Of a stretch of 64,000 bases of DNA, positions 61,596 through 64,000 are shown piece after piece; the stretch's first letter is position 1, and every line of letters begins with the position of its first letter. The DNA is from Sagittula stellata E-37. GTDB lineage: Bacteria; Pseudomonadota; Alphaproteobacteria; Rhodobacterales; Rhodobacteraceae. The position numbers and the translations under genes were made by a program. A model generated the notes under the pieces. It ran no database searches and was not told the origin of the DNA. It was given only the letters and a program-made list of their open reading frames with translations. The stretch covers positions 2,551,501 to 2,615,500 of the forward strand of contig NZ_CP155729.1 of NCBI RefSeq assembly GCF_039724765.1, in the 5' to 3' direction.

Positions 61596-62855
61596 ATGAC
61601 CCGACTGATCCAGACCTGCCTTGCCCTGCTCGTGCTGGCCGCTCCCGCGCGCGCCGTCGAGATTTCGCTGTCCTGCGGGGTGATCGGTGCGCAGTACAAC
61701 GTCTGCCAGGATTCGGTGGACCGGTGGGAGCGCCGCACAGGCCATACCGTGCGCATCGTGCCGACGCCGCAGCAGACCAACGACCAGTTGACCTTCTTCC
61801 GAGAACGCCTGGCCCGACCGGAAAGCGGCGAGGTGATCGACGTGGTGAAGATCGACACGATCTGGGTCAACTTCGTCGAACAATACCTGCTGGACCTGCG
61901 CCCCTATTCCGACGGCGCCGAGACTCAGCATTTTTCGGCCCTGGTAGAGAATGCCAGTTTCGAGGGCGAGCTGAAGGCGATGCCGCTCTGGTCCGGGGTG
62001 GGGCTGTTCTTCTACCGCAAGGACCTGCTGGAGAAACACGGCGCCACTGTGCCCCGCACCTGGGACGAAATGGAGGCCGTCGCGCGCCAGATCCAGGCGG
62101 CGGAGCGGGCTGAGGGCAACCGGATCTGGGGCTACATCTTTGACGGCGCCGCCGGTGAGGGGCTGACCTGCAACGCGATGGAATGGCTGGCGACCATGGG
62201 CGGGGCGCAGATCCTGGATGGCGAGGGCCGCGTCGCGGTGGACGATCCCGCCGCCATGGACACGCTGCGCCGGGTCAAGGGCTGGATCGGCGACATCGCC
62301 CCGCCCGAAGTGACGACGCTCAACAACGAGAGCGCGCGCGAGATGTTCCAGAACGGCGGCGCGGTCTTCATGCGCAACTGGCCCTATGTCTGGGCGCTGG
62401 CGCAAGAGGACTGGAGCAAGGTCAAAGGCAAGGTCGGCGTGACCACCCTGCCCGGCGGCGAAGCAGGCTCTGGCGCGGGCACCAGCGGCGGCTGGTATCT
62501 GGGCGTGTCGCAGGACAGCGCGCATCCCGAAATCGCTGCCGATCTCGTGATGCACATGACCTCGAAGAACGAACAACTTCAGCGCGCGCTGTTCAGCAGC
62601 GTGAACCCGACGCGGCCAGAGCTGTATTCCAACCCCGACATCCGCAACATGTCGGACTTCTTCGGAGAGATCTTCGCGGCGCTGCAAACCGCGATCAACC
62701 GGCCCAACGCCGAACTGCGGGGCAGCTACACCTTTGTGTCGGACCGCTGGTCGGCGGCCGTCAACGCCTATCTTGCCGGCGAGGCGGACGACCCGCTGAC
62801 CCTTTTCGCGCCGTTGCAGGAGCAGCTTGCGCGGCTGGAGCGACGCGGCTGGTAG
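61596..62855 (+). CDS. ABC transporter substrate-binding protein, sugar type (family 1)
   Basis: 419 residues with signal peptide (LIQTCLALLVLAAPARAVE). Family 1 features: TGHTVRIVPTPQQTND, GELKAMPLWSGVGLFFYRKD, KHGATVPRTWDEMEAVAR, and the C-terminal TRPELYSNPDI. It resembles trehalose/maltose-type binding proteins. It starts 30 bases after the caspase-like gene and may be in the same transcript. No permease or ATPase is in the window, so it is an orphan, perhaps a sensor of a glycan or a partner of a distant transporter. Confidence 0.9.
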   Translation: MTRLIQTCLALLVLAAPARAVEISLSCGVIGAQYNVCQDSVDRWERRTGHTVRIVPTPQQTNDQLTFFRERLARPESGEVIDVVKIDTIWVNFVEQYLLDLRPYSDGAETQHFSALVENASFEGELKAMPLWSGVGLFFYRKDLLEKHGATVPRTWDEMEAVARQIQAAERAEGNRIWGYIFDGAAGEGLTCNAMEWLATMGGAQILDGEGRVAVDDPAAMDTLRRVKGWIGDIAPPEVTTLNNESAREMFQNGGAVFMRNWPYVWALAQEDWSKVKGKVGVTTLPGGEAGSGAGTSGGWYLGVSQDSAHPEIAADLVMHMTSKNEQLQRALFSSVNPTRPELYSNPDIRNMSDFFGEIFAALQTAINRPNAELRGSYTFVSDRWSAAVNAYLAGEADDPLTLFAPLQEQLARLERRGW

Positions 62856-62903
62856 GTCTCAGGCTCAGATCAGGGTCCAGATCGGGACCAGTTCAGACCC
62901 CGA

Positions 62904-63482
62904 TCATGCCCTGAGTCCGTCGACGAATATATCGAGCAGCCGCAACACCTGCGCGCGCCAGTCCGGCCCGGGTTCGCGCGCATAGCAGAGCGCGTACATC
63001 GCCTGTAGCAGATCTTCGGCGGTGACGCCGTCCCGAAGAAGGCCCGCCTGCTGACCCTTGGCGATCAGGGCGTTGACCGATCCGGTGATGCGGGCCGAAA
63101 GCTCTGCGTATGTCTGCTTGGCGTCCTCGGTCATCACCATCGACAGGGCGCCCAGCATCCCGCGCTTGGTTTCCACCATCGCCACGTTGGCATGCAGCCA
63201 GCCGCGCAGCGCGGCCACCGGGTCGTTGGTGCCATCCAGCCCTTCGGCCAGGTCGGCCAGTTGCTCCATCTCGCGGCGGAAGACCGCGTGGAACAGTTCC
63301 TCGCGATTCGGAAAGTGGCGGTAAAGCGTGCCGATTCCCACGCCCGCGCGGCGCGCCACAGCCTCCAGGCTGGCGTTCGGACCACCCTGCCCCAGCACGC
63401 CCTTGGCCGCCTCGATCAGCAGATCGCGGTTGCGGGCGGCATCCGCACGCGGCTTTCTCTTGCGCGTTTCACACAAACGCAC
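62904..63482 (-). CDS. TetR-family transcriptional regulator
   Basis: 192 residues from a GTG at 63482 with GAGGAG nine bases upstream. The N-terminal helix-turn-helix is RDLLIEAAKGVLGQG, ASLEAVARRAGVGIGTLYRH and FPNREELFHAVF, the standard TetR form; the rest is the all-helical ligand domain. It is divergent from a molybdenum hydroxylase small-subunit gene. A 17-bp dyad sits between the two genes within the promoter of the latter and 17 bases from its own start, so it most likely represses both. Confidence 0.93.
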   Translation of the reverse strand: MRLCETRKRKPRADAARNRDLLIEAAKGVLGQGGPNASLEAVARRAGVGIGTLYRHFPNREELFHAVFRREMEQLADLAEGLDGTNDPVAALRGWLHANVAMVETKRGMLGALSMVMTEDAKQTYAELSARITGSVNALIAKGQQAGLLRDGVTAEDLLQAMYALCYAREPGPDWRAQVLRLLDIFVDGLRA

Positions 63483-63491
63483 GCTCTCCTC

Positions 63492-63520
63492 TTGATAAAC
63501 GGAGGCATCCTCCGTATAAC
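63492..63520 (+). promoter_or_regulatory. Promoter of the hydroxylase gene with TetR operator in its spacer
   Basis: TTGATA (63492-63497), 17 bases, TATAAC (63515-63520): near-consensus sigma-70 elements at ideal spacing. Between them lies ACGGAGG (63499-63505), CAT, CCTCCGT (63509-63515), a perfect 7-bp inverted repeat with a 3-bp centre. A TetR dimer bound there would block RNA polymerase. Confidence 0.75.
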
Positions 63521-63625
63521 TGTAGCACGGGATGGGCGCGGTGCCTTCCCAATACGGACCTTAAGGACTTCCTCGCCCGGGTGCGAGGGACCGGCTTTCA
63601 TAAAATCATCACAAAGGAGGGACGG

Positions 63626-64000
63626 ATGTCTTACTCCATCTCGCTGACCCTGAACGGGGTCGCACGCGATGTCGCGCTGGACGATCCGCGCGTCACGCTT
63701 CTCGATCTGTTGCGCGAACGGCTGGCGATGCCCGGCACCAAGAAAGGCTGCGACCGCGGGCAATGCGGTGCCTGCACGGTGCTGGTGAACGGAAAACGGA
63801 TGAATGCCTGCCTGACGCTGGCCGTCACACTGGACGGCGCCGAGGTCACGACGATCGAAGGACTGGCGCAGGACGGCGCCTTGCATCCGGTACAGGCGGC
63901 GTTTGTCGAGCATGACGGGTTCCAGTGCGGATATTGCACGCCGGGCCAGATCATGAGCGCCGTGGGTCTGATCGCCGAGGGCGCGGCGGGCGACGATCCC
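63626..64000 (+). CDS. (2Fe-2S)-binding small subunit of a molybdenum hydroxylase (partial)
   Basis: The first 125 codons are visible; the gene runs off the right edge. Plant-type ferredoxin motif CDRGQCGACTVLVNGKR with a fourth Cys (MNACLT), then the second cluster motif begins FQCGYCTPGQIM. This is the xanthine dehydrogenase/CO dehydrogenase/isoquinoline oxidoreductase small-subunit family (PaoA/YagT-like). It passes electrons from a molybdenum catalytic subunit presumably encoded next. AAAGGAGG precedes the ATG. Control by the divergent TetR protein is strongly suggested by the promoter layout. Confidence 0.93.
   Translation, partial: MSYSISLTLNGVARDVALDDPRVTLLDLLRERLAMPGTKKGCDRGQCGACTVLVNGKRMNACLTLAVTLDGAEVTTIEGLAQDGALHPVQAAFVEHDGFQCGYCTPGQIMSAVGLIAEGAAGDDP

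Noticed and set aside
59700..62687. 995-codon minus-strand open frame opposite the caspase-like and sugar-binding genes
   Set aside because: Both sense-strand genes have catalytic motifs, signal peptides and normal length; the antisense frame has none.

Overview
The window is chromosomal DNA of a Rhodobacteraceae (Roseobacter-group) alphaproteobacterium. The evidence is uniformly high GC, an alphaproteobacterial pst operon (phoR apart, pstSCAB-phoU-phoB together, enlarged PstC and PstA), a type II DAHP synthase, the bdhA-patatin pair, a class of GC-rich intergenic repeat common in this family, and top protein resemblances throughout. I see no rRNA, tRNA, CRISPR array, insertion sequence or prophage.

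Layout. 1-2.8 kb: LuxR-type response regulator, FIST sensor protein and the N-terminal part of a PAS sensor kinase, an operon resembling the NosP/NahK nitric-oxide module. 3-5 kb: entericidin-like peptide and an orphan YejA-like peptide-binding protein; at 5.15-5.26 kb a complete, previously unnamed small-RNA-like unit (promoter, two stem-loops, U-tract). 5.5-10.1 kb: 3-hydroxybutyrate dehydrogenase with a patatin, a DUF502 membrane protein, pseudouridine kinase and glycosidase. 10.3-15.5 kb: glutaryl-CoA dehydrogenase, aroQ with a LuxR solo, tsf and rpsB. 15.8-18.1 kb: HupE/UreJ-like membrane protein and a periplasmic rhodanese. 18.4-27.3 kb: the phosphate regulon, with a triple Pho box before pstS. 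27.4-33.2 kb: gamma carbonic anhydrase, gmk, yicC, a PAS_5 protein, DAHP synthase and a GlxA-type regulator. 34.5-40.2 kb: a complete branched-chain amino acid (Liv) ABC transporter with an unusual secreted four-cysteine protein encoded inside it. 40.3-50.5 kb: two MFS carriers, a ZIP metal carrier, a cupin regulator, an acyl-CoA synthetase, a DsbA-like protein with a small K+ channel, a membrane-sensing chemoreceptor with a small partner, and icd.

50.5-63 kb is the most accessory-looking part: glycosyltransferase, YitT protein, EF-hand protein, a transmembrane Ser/Thr kinase with a PPGT repeat linker, a lipoprotein/136-aa protein/double glycosyltransferase/sulfotransferase operon, a caspase-like protein with a C-terminal sulfatase-modifying-factor fold, and a sugar-binding protein. 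I consider this kinase-caspase-sulfotransferase neighbourhood the best candidate for an undescribed system. The right edge carries a TetR gene and the start of a molybdenum hydroxylase small subunit, with a palindromic operator lying exactly inside a near-consensus promoter.

Gene starts were chosen from ribosome-binding sites, family lengths and overlaps; several differ from the longest open frame, including GTG starts (FIST, LuxR solo, TetR, double glycosyltransferase) and a TTG start (livG).
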